Shown here one piece after another: positions 33,634 to 41,750 of a stretch of DNA of 64,000 bases. The first letter of the stretch is position 1. Each line of letters starts with the position of its first letter. Position numbers and translations under genes: made by a program. The stretch is from Prevotella sp. ne3005. GTDB taxonomy: Bacteria > Bacteroidota > Bacteroidia > Bacteroidales > Bacteroidaceae. Location: assembly GCF_900110085.1 (NCBI RefSeq), contig NZ_FOCK01000005.1, positions 186,001-250,000 of the forward strand, written 5' to 3'. The notes under the pieces were generated by a model. That model made no database searches. It saw nothing but the letters and a program-made list of their open reading frames with translations, and was not told the DNA's origin.

Positions 33634-36299
33634 CGGCAGAGGGCGGCGAAGGGACAGGAGCGGCAACGGGAGTCGTCGTCGGTAGGCGTAAAGGCGAGGT
33701 CGGCATTGAAGACCTCGCTTATTGTTTCCTGCAGCTTCTCAATGTAGTGGCTGGCCACGCTGCGGATGTCGCGAACAGGCTCTTTGCCGAGTTTCAGGAC
33801 GGGGTCGTAGTCTTCGCCTCCCGCATGCTGGATGAAGAGCAGGGCAGGAGAGACGGGCTGCGGAGATTGCTGCGCCACGATGTAGCTGTAGAGGAAGGCC
33901 TGGAGGTAGTAGTCGCTGTGCTCCTTGATGTTGGTGGGGTCGAAGATGGCGTCGACATCGGGCAACGCTTTCAGGCGGCGTGAGCCCGTCTTGTAGTCGA
34001 TCACGCGGATGCGCTCTTCGCCAGTGACGGGGTCGTCAATCATGTCGAGGCGGTCGATAAGTCCGCCTATCTGCATGTCGCCCAGCATCATGCTGACAGG
34101 CATTTCGAGGCCGAGGATGGTGAAGGGCGTCAGACGACGGTCGAGTTCCAGAAGCTGACGGACGTAGTGGATGATGACCTCACGGTTGATGATATGGAGA
34201 CCATCGAGCAGAGGCAGGTCGAGTTCTTCGTGGATGGCGGCATCGACAGCCCGCTCTATCTCGACACCGCTTTTCAGAAGGTCGTCGAGGGCCATGGCGG
34301 TGACGGGCGACTGTCCGAAGGGCTTGTAGAGCGTCTCACAGGCTTTGTGGAAGATGTTGCCGAAGATGCGGTTGTCGATGAGTTCTTCTTCGTTGTCGTC
34401 GGGCTCTTTGAGGTTGCTGACATATCGGTAGAAGAAGCGCAGCTGACAGCGCAGGTAGGTGCTGATGGCCGTAGGACTGATGCCGCCCCGCTCTTTGGAG
34501 AAGCGGCGCTGGAGGGTGGTCATCACGTCGGCAGTCTTGGCGATGGGCTCTGGCGTGCGGAGCTGGGGCGTCTGACCAGCACGCAGCGTGAGTTTCTGAA
34601 CAGGCCGTTCGAGCATGAGCTGGAGCATGAAGCGCGACATCTCGCCTTTCTTGGCATCGACAGTGGCGTTGTTGTAGACAATGGTGACATCCTTGGCGCG
34701 CTGCAGCAGACGGTGGAAGTAGTGCTGGTAGATGGCCACCTTATGGTCGACGGTGGTGAGGCCGTAGGCTTTGCGGATGGCATAGGGGATGAACGAGGTG
34801 TCGTTGACGCCCTTGGGCATGTTGCCTTCATTGCAAGAGAGCAGCAGCACGTGGTCGAAGTCGAGGTTACGGGTTTCGAGCACGCCCATCACTTGCAGGC
34901 CTTCGGCGGGTTCTCCGTGGAAGGGGATGGTGGTCTGCTGGATGAGTTGTTGGATGAGTCGTTGCAGGGTGCTGATGTCGAGGATGAGGATGCCATTGTC
35001 GATGAGGTCGCTCACACGGTTCAGCAGGGTGTAGATACGGTAGAGGGATTCCGAATCGAGAGGAGATTTCTCGGACGGAATGACGGGAAGGGGCTGGAGA
35101 TCTCTCGACTTCGCTCGAGATGACAATGGGGCGCTCGAAATGACAGAGGGGGAAGTCGAGGCGATGTGGCGGATGATGTCGAGGAGCCAGTGGAGGAGGG
35201 CGGCGTGGTCGGAGAGATGGTGGGCAGCGTAATCCTCAGGCAACAGTGGGGCATAAGGATGGCGGGCCACGATGTCGAGCCAGCGACGGCGGAAGCGCCC
35301 TATCTTCTCGGAGTAGCCATTGACCTGCAGGTTGATGAGCTGGTTGACGAGCGAGGCGACGGGGGTCTGCAAGAGGGGATAGCCTGTGGTGATGTTGACC
35401 TTGTTGACATTTTCGGGCAGACAGTGGATGACAGCCTGCAGGAGCCCTTCGTTACAGAGCACGATGGCTGTGCGACGACCAGCAGCGATGCGCTCAGCCG
35501 TGAGCCACTGGGGGATATAGCGGGCCTGGATGTTTTCCGTGGGAGCAGAGATATAGGTGACCTGCTCTGGGGCTACCTCGTCGGTATCCTGATAGAATAC
35601 GGCTTTGCCCGCCTGTTCCAGACGACGGAAGAGCACCTGCTCCACCTGTTGCAGCAGGTTGAAGCCGATGAAGACATAGGCATCGTGATCGAACTGCAAG
35701 GTCTCATCGGTAGCCACCTGACGGTAGAGGGCCCCTTCGTAGCAGAGCTGTTGGGCGGCCAATTGCGCGTTGTAGGTATGATAGATGTCACCGATATGAC
35801 TCCACAGGCGCAGGAACCGCTCTTTGAGTTCACTGTTGTGGTCATCGGTGAAGTTGCTGAAGAAGCGGCGTATCATCTCGCGCTGTTCGTCTGTGAGATA
35901 CGACACATCGTCGAGCTCGTGGATATCTCGGAGGTTGGCAAAGACCTTATCCGCAGGAGCCATGTTTTTATCGAGGTCGTCGAAGTCGGCCAACAGCAGT
36001 TGTCCCCAGCCGTAGAAGTGGTCGAGGGATTCGTTGATGCCCGTACACTGGATAAAGCATTTGTGGAGTTCGCAGACGAGCAGGATGGGGTCGGCGACCT
36101 TTAGCGGCGAGTGACTGCGGAAGAGGTCGCTGATGGTGATATAGGCGGGACTCCAGATGGGGTGCCCTGCCAGACGGGCGAGGTGCTCGTTGAGGAACAG
36201 CGAGGCACGTTTGTTGGGAAACACCACCGCCACGCGCGACAGGTCGGTACCGTATCTCTTGAGCAGATCTTCTGCAACAGATTCTAAAAAACTCTTCAT
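33630..36299 (-). CDS. AddB-like PD-(D/E)XK nuclease subunit with repeat insertion
   Basis: An 889-residue partner of the helicase encoded upstream, likely for double-strand-break end processing. The N-terminal domain (VAVVFPNKRASLFLNEHLARL) is a helicase-like fold; no intact Walker A was noticed in it. The C-terminal nuclease has ISPTAISTYLRCQLRFFYRY, IFGNIFHKACETLY, VIDYKTGSRRLKALPD with the catalytic DxK, and the Cys cluster CRSCPFAALC that in AddB holds an iron-sulfur centre. Residues about 382-414 (around SSRAKSRDL) come from a palindromic element. A frame from 36326 begins in a junction repeat; the ATG at 36299 (MKSFLESVAEDLLKRYG) is preferred. Confidence 0.86.
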   Translation of the reverse strand: MKSFLESVAEDLLKRYGTDLSRVAVVFPNKRASLFLNEHLARLAGHPIWSPAYITISDLFRSHSPLKVADPILLVCELHKCFIQCTGINESLDHFYGWGQLLLADFDDLDKNMAPADKVFANLRDIHELDDVSYLTDEQREMIRRFFSNFTDDHNSELKERFLRLWSHIGDIYHTYNAQLAAQQLCYEGALYRQVATDETLQFDHDAYVFIGFNLLQQVEQVLFRRLEQAGKAVFYQDTDEVAPEQVTYISAPTENIQARYIPQWLTAERIAAGRRTAIVLCNEGLLQAVIHCLPENVNKVNITTGYPLLQTPVASLVNQLINLQVNGYSEKIGRFRRRWLDIVARHPYAPLLPEDYAAHHLSDHAALLHWLLDIIRHIASTSPSVISSAPLSSRAKSRDLQPLPVIPSEKSPLDSESLYRIYTLLNRVSDLIDNGILILDISTLQRLIQQLIQQTTIPFHGEPAEGLQVMGVLETRNLDFDHVLLLSCNEGNMPKGVNDTSFIPYAIRKAYGLTTVDHKVAIYQHYFHRLLQRAKDVTIVYNNATVDAKKGEMSRFMLQLMLERPVQKLTLRAGQTPQLRTPEPIAKTADVMTTLQRRFSKERGGISPTAISTYLRCQLRFFYRYVSNLKEPDDNEEELIDNRIFGNIFHKACETLYKPFGQSPVTAMALDDLLKSGVEIERAVDAAIHEELDLPLLDGLHIINREVIIHYVRQLLELDRRLTPFTILGLEMPVSMMLGDMQIGGLIDRLDMIDDPVTGEERIRVIDYKTGSRRLKALPDVDAIFDPTNIKEHSDYYLQAFLYSYIVAQQSPQPVSPALLFIQHAGGEDYDPVLKLGKEPVRDIRSVASHYIEKLQETISEVFNADLAFTPTDDDSRCRSCPFAALCR
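35060..35155. repeat. palindromic element copy 4, inside the AddB-like gene
   Basis: Contains GAGATCTCTCGACTTCGC followed by TCGAGATGACA (right arm, 35115-35125) and a diverged second right arm TCGAAATGACA (35135-35145). The left arm is diverged. Encodes residues about 382-414 and leaves the frame open. Exact ends are uncertain. Confidence 0.75.
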
Positions 36300-36339
36300 A
36301 TTCTTTGAGCTTTGAGCATTAAGCATTAAGCTTTAAGCT
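36300..36339 (-). repeat. GCTTAATGC/GCTCAAAGC oligo-repeat leader before the AddB-like gene
   Basis: The spacer between the helicase stop and the AddB-like ATG is AAAGCTTAAAGC, TTAATGC, TTAATGC, TCAAAGCTCAAAG in mRNA sense, the same words as the lpxA and ubiE leaders. It contains an in-frame ATG. Confidence 0.7.
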
Positions 36340-39300
36340 TTATGCTTCAATTTTCAATATTTCATTCTTATAAACGTACCAGAGGTAGCCATGGATGTTC
36401 TGATGGCCCATGGAGGCGAGGAGCTGCATGTACTCCTGCACCTGCGCTTGGTGCTCAGGTTTTGGGGTGCCGAATTTGAAGTCGACCACCACCCACTCGT
36501 GGCCATCGGTCATCACACGATCAGGGCGACGCTCCTTGACCTCACCTTCTTCGATGGAGAGAATAGTGCACTCGTTGAAGAGCGTCCAACGCGCTGAGAA
36601 CCAATCGGCTACATGCTTATCTTCAAGTCGTTTGCGGATGAGCGAGCTGATGCGTTCAGGAGTGGTCTGCTCGTCGTAGAGCACACCTTCGAACTGCAGG
36701 CGTTTCAAGGCGTCGGGGATGTCGTCGACGGTACGGATCGTAGAGAAGACCTCATGGAGGATGCTGCCCGTCTGGATGTAACTGCGTCGCTGCTGCGTCT
36801 CTTCGTCGTCGCCCTCGGTGAAGGCTTTGCTTCGATTGCTCTGTTGGAAGGTGGGAGCATTATCGAAAGTCTCCACAGGAACATGAACGGCAGTGGCTTT
36901 TTGTAAGAAGGGGTTGATGTCTTCCCGAGTGCCCTCCTTGTCATCCCGATGGTCCCCCTTGTCATCCCGAGCGGAGTCGAGGGATCTCGGAGACCTCTCG
37001 ATGCTGCTCGAGGTGACACTTGGAGATTTCTTGGACGAGCCAAGCGGCAAAGCCGAGCGCTCGACTCCGCTCGGGATGACAGAACCATAGGTGAAGCAGA
37101 GGGGCGCCTTGTCGTCTTCGAGGCCTGAAAGGACGGGGGACTGAGGGTCGCCAATGAGGGGAGACTGGAGTTCATCGACCACGAGGGGTAGACACTGTTC
37201 GATGAGCGCTGAGCGCGAGCCTTTGGCACCACGACGACCTATGACATAGAGTCCTTCGCAGGCTCGTGTAAAGGCCACATAGAGCAGATTGAGATTGTCG
37301 ACGGTGGTCTGCAGGTGTTCCTGCAGGTAGTCGTTCTCGTAGATGGTACCCATCATATTCTTCTGACTGTAGTCCACGGGTGCGATGGGAAGGTCGTTGA
37401 AGGGTTCCTCTGAGGGGCGGCACCAGAGCACGTTGCCCGTATGTTCCAATGTCCAGTCGCAGAAGGGACAGATGACGTGGTCGAACTCCAAGCCCTTCGA
37501 CTTGTGGATGGAGATCAGGCGGATGCCGTTGCTCTCGTCACTCTGGATGGTTTTGCCACAGAGGTTGTCATCCCACTCATGGAGGAATGTGTCGATGTCG
37601 CTGGTGTTCTCGCTGATGAAGTCAGTGAGCTGGTCGTAGAAGGCACAAAGATAGGCGCCCTGACCTTCAATGTCGTGTAGCTGGAAGATGGCGTAGAGCC
37701 GTTCGCAGAGTTCGTAGAGGGGCAGCGACAGCAGGGCTGGGAAGGCTTGGATATAGTCGGGGGGCAAGAGGGCATCGAGGTCGTTGTCAGCCAAGAGCAG
37801 TTCGTTGTCGGAGACTGAATGGCGGAGGATATCCTGTTGCCAGGTCTTCACGATGGCGGCCTTAGTGAGTTGGTCGTCGGGGTGGACGAGCAGACGGAGG
37901 GCGCTCACAATGAGACAGACGGCGCTGGAGGCGTCGAGGCGGAAGGCTTCGTCGGAAACGATGCTCACCTCAGGCATCTCTGCGAGGAAATGACGGGCGA
38001 TGAGGGGAATAGCCGAATTGGTTCTTACCAGGATGGCGATGCTGCGCTGGCTGATACCCTGGGCCATGAGGGAGGAGACAATCTCGGTCGTTTGGTTGAG
38101 GACGGCTTCCTCGTAGTCATCGCCAGGCAGAAGTCGGATGTCGATATGGCCTGCTGCCTGCTTGGAGGCGGGAATCTGCTGCTCCACGTCGGCATAGGCG
38201 CGTTTCAGCTGTTCGGCCTCGTCGTTGCTGAGTTCTTTCTGGGCGAGGTATTCGAGTTCGGCAGCATGGCGGAAGAAGGCATTGTTGAATTCAATGACGC
38301 GTCGCTGGGAACGGTAGTTCGTACTCAGGTTGCGGGTCTCGATCTGTTGTTCGGAGAACTGGTTCTCGATGCCGTTGAGCAGTCGCCAGTCGCCAGAGCG
38401 CCAACGGTAGATGCTCTGCTTGACGTCGCCTACGATGAGATTAGAGGTATTCTCGTGGCTCATGGCCTCGGCGAGCAGTACGTGGAAGTTACGCCACTGG
38501 ATGGTCGAGGTGTCCTGAAACTCGTCAATCATCACGTGCTCTATCTGGGTGCCAATCTTCTCGAAGATGAAAGGCGAATCGCTCTCACCGATGAGCGAGT
38601 GGAGCAGCTGCTGGGTGTCGCTGAGCAGGAAGCGGTTGTTGAGTTCGTTGAGCTCGTGTACCTTTTTCTCGATGCTGCTGAGCAGGCGTAGCTGGTTTAG
38701 GTGGCGCAGGGTGAGGTCGGCACTCTTGTAGAGCTTCCATTGACGTGGGCGCTCGTTGACGGCAAAGCGCAGGGTATCGTCCAACGTGGAGTCGGCGAGG
38801 CTGATGATGAAATCGCGCTGCGGATGGGTCTTGGCCACCCATTTCTCGGGGCAGCCGAGGGTCTTAGCGACTGTGGCGTTTTCAATGCTGGAATCGAAGA
38901 TGCCTTTTTGCAGTTTCAGGAAGAAGCCAGCGATGCCACGGCTCTTGTTTGAGAGATCGTCGATGGAGAGCCCTTCGCCTTCGAGAATCTGGAAGAAGGA
39001 TTCGCCAATCTGCTTCATACGGTCTTCAGCCATCTGACGGATTTCGCGCAGCCTCTGCGTGTAGTCCTCGAAGAAACCTGGCTCCTGCATCTTCTTTTCC
39101 AGTTCATGGCTCACGGCCTTGTAGTCGTCGCGAAAGATGTGACAGCCAAAGTTCTTGATCTGGGAGATGACGTTCCACGACTTATCGTCCTGGATGTTCT
39201 CCATGATGTATTTCAGTATCCACTGCAGCATGACGTCGGTGGTGGTGAGGTCGCTGATGAGTTGGTCGACGGCGAGTTCTTCCACCTGGTAGTCGTTGAG

Positions 39301-39702
39301 TCCGATACGGAGGTTGGTGGTGAGGTCGAGCTCACGCGCCATATTCCTGAGCACACTCTGGAAGAAAGTGTCGATGGTCTCCACACGGAAGTAGTTGTAG
39401 TTGTTGAGCAGGTTGTTGAGTGCCATACCCGCCCTTTCGCTGATGAATCGGGGTTCGTAGCCTGTACGCTCCTGGATGGCCTTCAGATACCCGTCGGAAT
39501 CGGGCAGCTGGTGGGCGATGCCATAGAGCTGGCTGAGAATACGCATCTTCATCTCCTCGGTGGCCTTGTTGGTGAAGGTCACTGCGAGGATGGAACGATA
39601 GCTCTGCGGATTCTCCACGAGCAATCGGATATATTCTGTGGCGAGGGTGAACGTCTTGCCGCTGCCGGCACTCGCCTTATAGACTGTCAGGGGTTTTACC
39701 AT
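36340..39702 (-). CDS. AddA/RecB-like UvrD-family helicase-nuclease with repeat insertion
   Basis: A 1120-residue ATP-dependent DNA helicase with C-terminal nuclease. Walker A is VYKASAGSGKTFTLATEYIR (residues 8-27), motif Ia is AVTFTNKATEEMK, motif II is MIDEFQDTSTIQWRNF, motif III is LIVGDVKQSIYRWRSGD, motif IV/V is LSTNYRSQRRVIEF, ISIHKSKGLEFDHVIC, and YVAFTRACEGLYVIG is motif VI. The nuclease is VVVDFKFGTPKPEHQAQVQEY near residue 1090. Residues about 874-923 come from a composite repeat insertion. It overlaps the upstream DUF5686 gene by seven bases. With the AddB-like gene it should form an AddAB/RecBCD-type complex. Confidence 0.9.
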   Translation of the reverse strand: MVKPLTVYKASAGSGKTFTLATEYIRLLVENPQSYRSILAVTFTNKATEEMKMRILSQLYGIAHQLPDSDGYLKAIQERTGYEPRFISERAGMALNNLLNNYNYFRVETIDTFFQSVLRNMARELDLTTNLRIGLNDYQVEELAVDQLISDLTTTDVMLQWILKYIMENIQDDKSWNVISQIKNFGCHIFRDDYKAVSHELEKKMQEPGFFEDYTQRLREIRQMAEDRMKQIGESFFQILEGEGLSIDDLSNKSRGIAGFFLKLQKGIFDSSIENATVAKTLGCPEKWVAKTHPQRDFIISLADSTLDDTLRFAVNERPRQWKLYKSADLTLRHLNQLRLLSSIEKKVHELNELNNRFLLSDTQQLLHSLIGESDSPFIFEKIGTQIEHVMIDEFQDTSTIQWRNFHVLLAEAMSHENTSNLIVGDVKQSIYRWRSGDWRLLNGIENQFSEQQIETRNLSTNYRSQRRVIEFNNAFFRHAAELEYLAQKELSNDEAEQLKRAYADVEQQIPASKQAAGHIDIRLLPGDDYEEAVLNQTTEIVSSLMAQGISQRSIAILVRTNSAIPLIARHFLAEMPEVSIVSDEAFRLDASSAVCLIVSALRLLVHPDDQLTKAAIVKTWQQDILRHSVSDNELLLADNDLDALLPPDYIQAFPALLSLPLYELCERLYAIFQLHDIEGQGAYLCAFYDQLTDFISENTSDIDTFLHEWDDNLCGKTIQSDESNGIRLISIHKSKGLEFDHVICPFCDWTLEHTGNVLWCRPSEEPFNDLPIAPVDYSQKNMMGTIYENDYLQEHLQTTVDNLNLLYVAFTRACEGLYVIGRRGAKGSRSALIEQCLPLVVDELQSPLIGDPQSPVLSGLEDDKAPLCFTYGSVIPSGVERSALPLGSSKKSPSVTSSSIERSPRSLDSARDDKGDHRDDKEGTREDINPFLQKATAVHVPVETFDNAPTFQQSNRSKAFTEGDDEETQQRRSYIQTGSILHEVFSTIRTVDDIPDALKRLQFEGVLYDEQTTPERISSLIRKRLEDKHVADWFSARWTLFNECTILSIEEGEVKERRPDRVMTDGHEWVVVDFKFGTPKPEHQAQVQEYMQLLASMGHQNIHGYLWYVYKNEILKIEA
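36937..37081. repeat. composite palindromic element copy 5, inside the helicase gene
   Basis: A 145-bp insertion. Its outer arms, 36960-36981 and 37060-37081, are a perfect 22-bp inverted repeat (ends TGTCATCCCGAG / CTCGGGATGACA), and a TGTCATCCCGA copy also precedes them at 36939. Nested just inside the right arm is double-hairpin copy E (37030-37059). The frame is open throughout. Confidence 0.9.
37030..37059 (+). repeat. double-hairpin element, copy E (nested)
   Basis: Stem 1 is CTTGG (37030-37034) / CCAAG (37040-37044), loop ACGAG; stem 2 is CGGC/GCCG (37045-37055), then AGCG running into the palindromic-element right arm. Confidence 0.8.
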
Positions 39703-41738
39703 CGTTTAAAAAGTTCAAAGTCTACTTGTAAGCCGCATCCGTCGAAGCGGTGGCCACGGAAGCTGGCGAAGAGTCCCAAAGAGATGTATCTGTTGGTGAA
39801 GCCGTAGCCGAATTCATAATAGGGTCGGGAGTGGGAGAGCTGTACACCACTGAGGTAGAAGCGCTCTTTCTCGATATATTTGCCCAGATAGGGTAACCAG
39901 GTGCCGAAGACCATGGGCGACTCATAGCTGATGTTACCACGGATGTAGTAGTCGGAACGGTTGTACTCGCTTCCGCTCAGCAGCTGGAAGTTTCCGCTCC
40001 AGTTGTCGTCCCAGCCCTCGGGTAGGTTCTCATCTCGGAAGTTTTCGTAGTCGAGGAAGTAGTTTTCCGTATTGGTGTATAATCCGGCTCCCGCCCTGAG
40101 GTTCAGCACGCGCAGTCCTGGAATCTTCTTCTTCCACTGGGCATCAAACTCCCAGCGCTCGTAGTCGAGGTTCGACTCCAGCACGCCCTTGATGGCTCTT
40201 TCGTAGTTGATGGCGAAGAGCGGACCCCTGTTGAGCCAGGGGAGGAACTTCAGCCCCAGCACAGGCGCGAAGCTTCGGTAGCTGGTGGGCATATTGTATT
40301 GCTGCATAGTGGCCTTGTCGAGGGCTTTGCGGTGGTGGTAGACGATACCCGTCTCGACATCAAACCAGTCGAACACCATGATGTTGTTGAATACCTGCAG
40401 GTAGGTGTCCTTGAATTTGTCGAGGTCGGTATCATCGAAGTCGATGCTGTCGGGATATTCTTCCTTGAGTGCCTCCTTCACGCTGGAGTTACTGATGGGG
40501 TTGCCATTACCCCAGACTATCTCTGCATAACCATTGCGCTTCGGGTTGTAGGTCATTCGCAGGGGGGCTGTGAAGTAGAACTGCTGCTGACGGAAGTTAT
40601 AACCGAAGGTGGGGTTGAGCGTCAGATAGCGGTATTGGTTCCAGGCGTAGCGCATACGGAGTTTCATCTTGTAACGAACACCACGGCTTGCACTATAACT
40701 CAGGTAGAGGGGATTGATGATGGGCGAGAGTTCGATGGAGGCATCTTTCGACTCTGCCTCGAGGGGCTGGATGAGGTTGTCGCCAAGGGTGTCCCAGAAG
40801 ATCTTCTTCGCCAAATTCTTCTTGTGGCGCGTGGTATCTGCCTGTTCTGCCTGTCGGGCCAGTTCTTCTGCATGCTGCAGACTGTCGTAGGCCTCATACA
40901 CTTCTTGGTCTTTCTGCGTGAGGGGGATGGGGCGGATGATGTTCATCATCTCGCGACTCGACAACGTACCCGCACTATCAGGCAGAGAGATAGGACAATT
41001 ATAGTCTGCATCGAACACCGTCGAGATGCGGTTGCCCATGAACTTGAACGTGCCAACGGTGCTGCATCGCTTGGGTATCAGCGCACGTCCACCCTCATTG
41101 TCCATCTGTACATGGGTACGGAAGGTGATCATGTCGAACTCACCATTCATCGTGGTCATGATGATGCGCCCGGTAGCCGTCTCCACGATGGCATAGCCAT
41201 TGACGAGCTGCGTGTTGTAGAACCTCGGGCGGAACTCGAGCCACGTGGTAGAGTCGGAGAGTTGTTTCTCGTTGAAGCGGTAGTACCAACGGTTGTGCTT
41301 GTTGAAGGGCGAGAGCATGTGCCCGTCGTAAAGCGAGACGGCGTAGATGTGGGGCGACATGAAGTCGACGAGGGGCGTCATGGCCCGGCTGTTCTTACGG
41401 ATGGTGCTGCTCACCACGCGCGTGTCGATATCGTAGTTATAGGCATCTTGTAAGAACACCTTCATATACGACTCGTGGATATACTCCGTGGGACCTTTCG
41501 AGATATAGTACATCGAGGGGATGAACTGCAGGAAAAGGTTGCGGTGCTCGACATTGAAACGAAACTTGGCATAGACGTGGTCTTCCAACGAGTCGATCAT
41601 GGCGGAGGTAGACTTGCGGTAATCGTAGATGCGCTCCATGATACTCACCCCTTTCTTCATCGCAGTCTCCTCACCTGACACACTCTGGAGCATGCCAAGA
41701 AGAAATAATGGTAGGATGAATAGTTGAATGCGTCTCAA
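39696..41738 (-). CDS. DUF5686 family outer-membrane protein
   Basis: A 680-residue exported protein with signal peptide MRRIQLFILPLFLLGMLQSVSG. The N-terminal third is a soluble region with strand-rich repeats, and the C-terminal half (from about residue 330) shows alternating aromatic/polar strands ending LFASFRGHRFDGCGLQVDFELFKRW, a terminal aromatic as in Omp85-like barrels. DUF5686 proteins of Bacteroidetes carry such a barrel, often with an N-terminal carboxypeptidase-regulatory-like domain that I do not recognise here. The role is unknown. It starts 12 bases after uvrA and overlaps the helicase start by seven bases. Confidence 0.78.
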   Translation of the reverse strand: MRRIQLFILPLFLLGMLQSVSGEETAMKKGVSIMERIYDYRKSTSAMIDSLEDHVYAKFRFNVEHRNLFLQFIPSMYYISKGPTEYIHESYMKVFLQDAYNYDIDTRVVSSTIRKNSRAMTPLVDFMSPHIYAVSLYDGHMLSPFNKHNRWYYRFNEKQLSDSTTWLEFRPRFYNTQLVNGYAIVETATGRIIMTTMNGEFDMITFRTHVQMDNEGGRALIPKRCSTVGTFKFMGNRISTVFDADYNCPISLPDSAGTLSSREMMNIIRPIPLTQKDQEVYEAYDSLQHAEELARQAEQADTTRHKKNLAKKIFWDTLGDNLIQPLEAESKDASIELSPIINPLYLSYSASRGVRYKMKLRMRYAWNQYRYLTLNPTFGYNFRQQQFYFTAPLRMTYNPKRNGYAEIVWGNGNPISNSSVKEALKEEYPDSIDFDDTDLDKFKDTYLQVFNNIMVFDWFDVETGIVYHHRKALDKATMQQYNMPTSYRSFAPVLGLKFLPWLNRGPLFAINYERAIKGVLESNLDYERWEFDAQWKKKIPGLRVLNLRAGAGLYTNTENYFLDYENFRDENLPEGWDDNWSGNFQLLSGSEYNRSDYYIRGNISYESPMVFGTWLPYLGKYIEKERFYLSGVQLSHSRPYYEFGYGFTNRYISLGLFASFRGHRFDGCGLQVDFELFKRW

Positions 41739-41750
41739 TGTCTGTAAATA

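Noticed and set aside
34167..36104. Two long plus-strand frames (318 and 312 codons) opposite the AddB-like gene
   Set aside because: Composition is that of an antisense shadow (Val/Asp/Gly-rich, no motif), and the minus-strand gene has clear nuclease motifs across the region.
33052..37081. M15, AddB-like and helicase genes as pseudogenes because of repeat insertions
   Set aside because: All three frames are intact through the inserts, and all catalytic motifs before and after are present, so they are called as genes with insertions.
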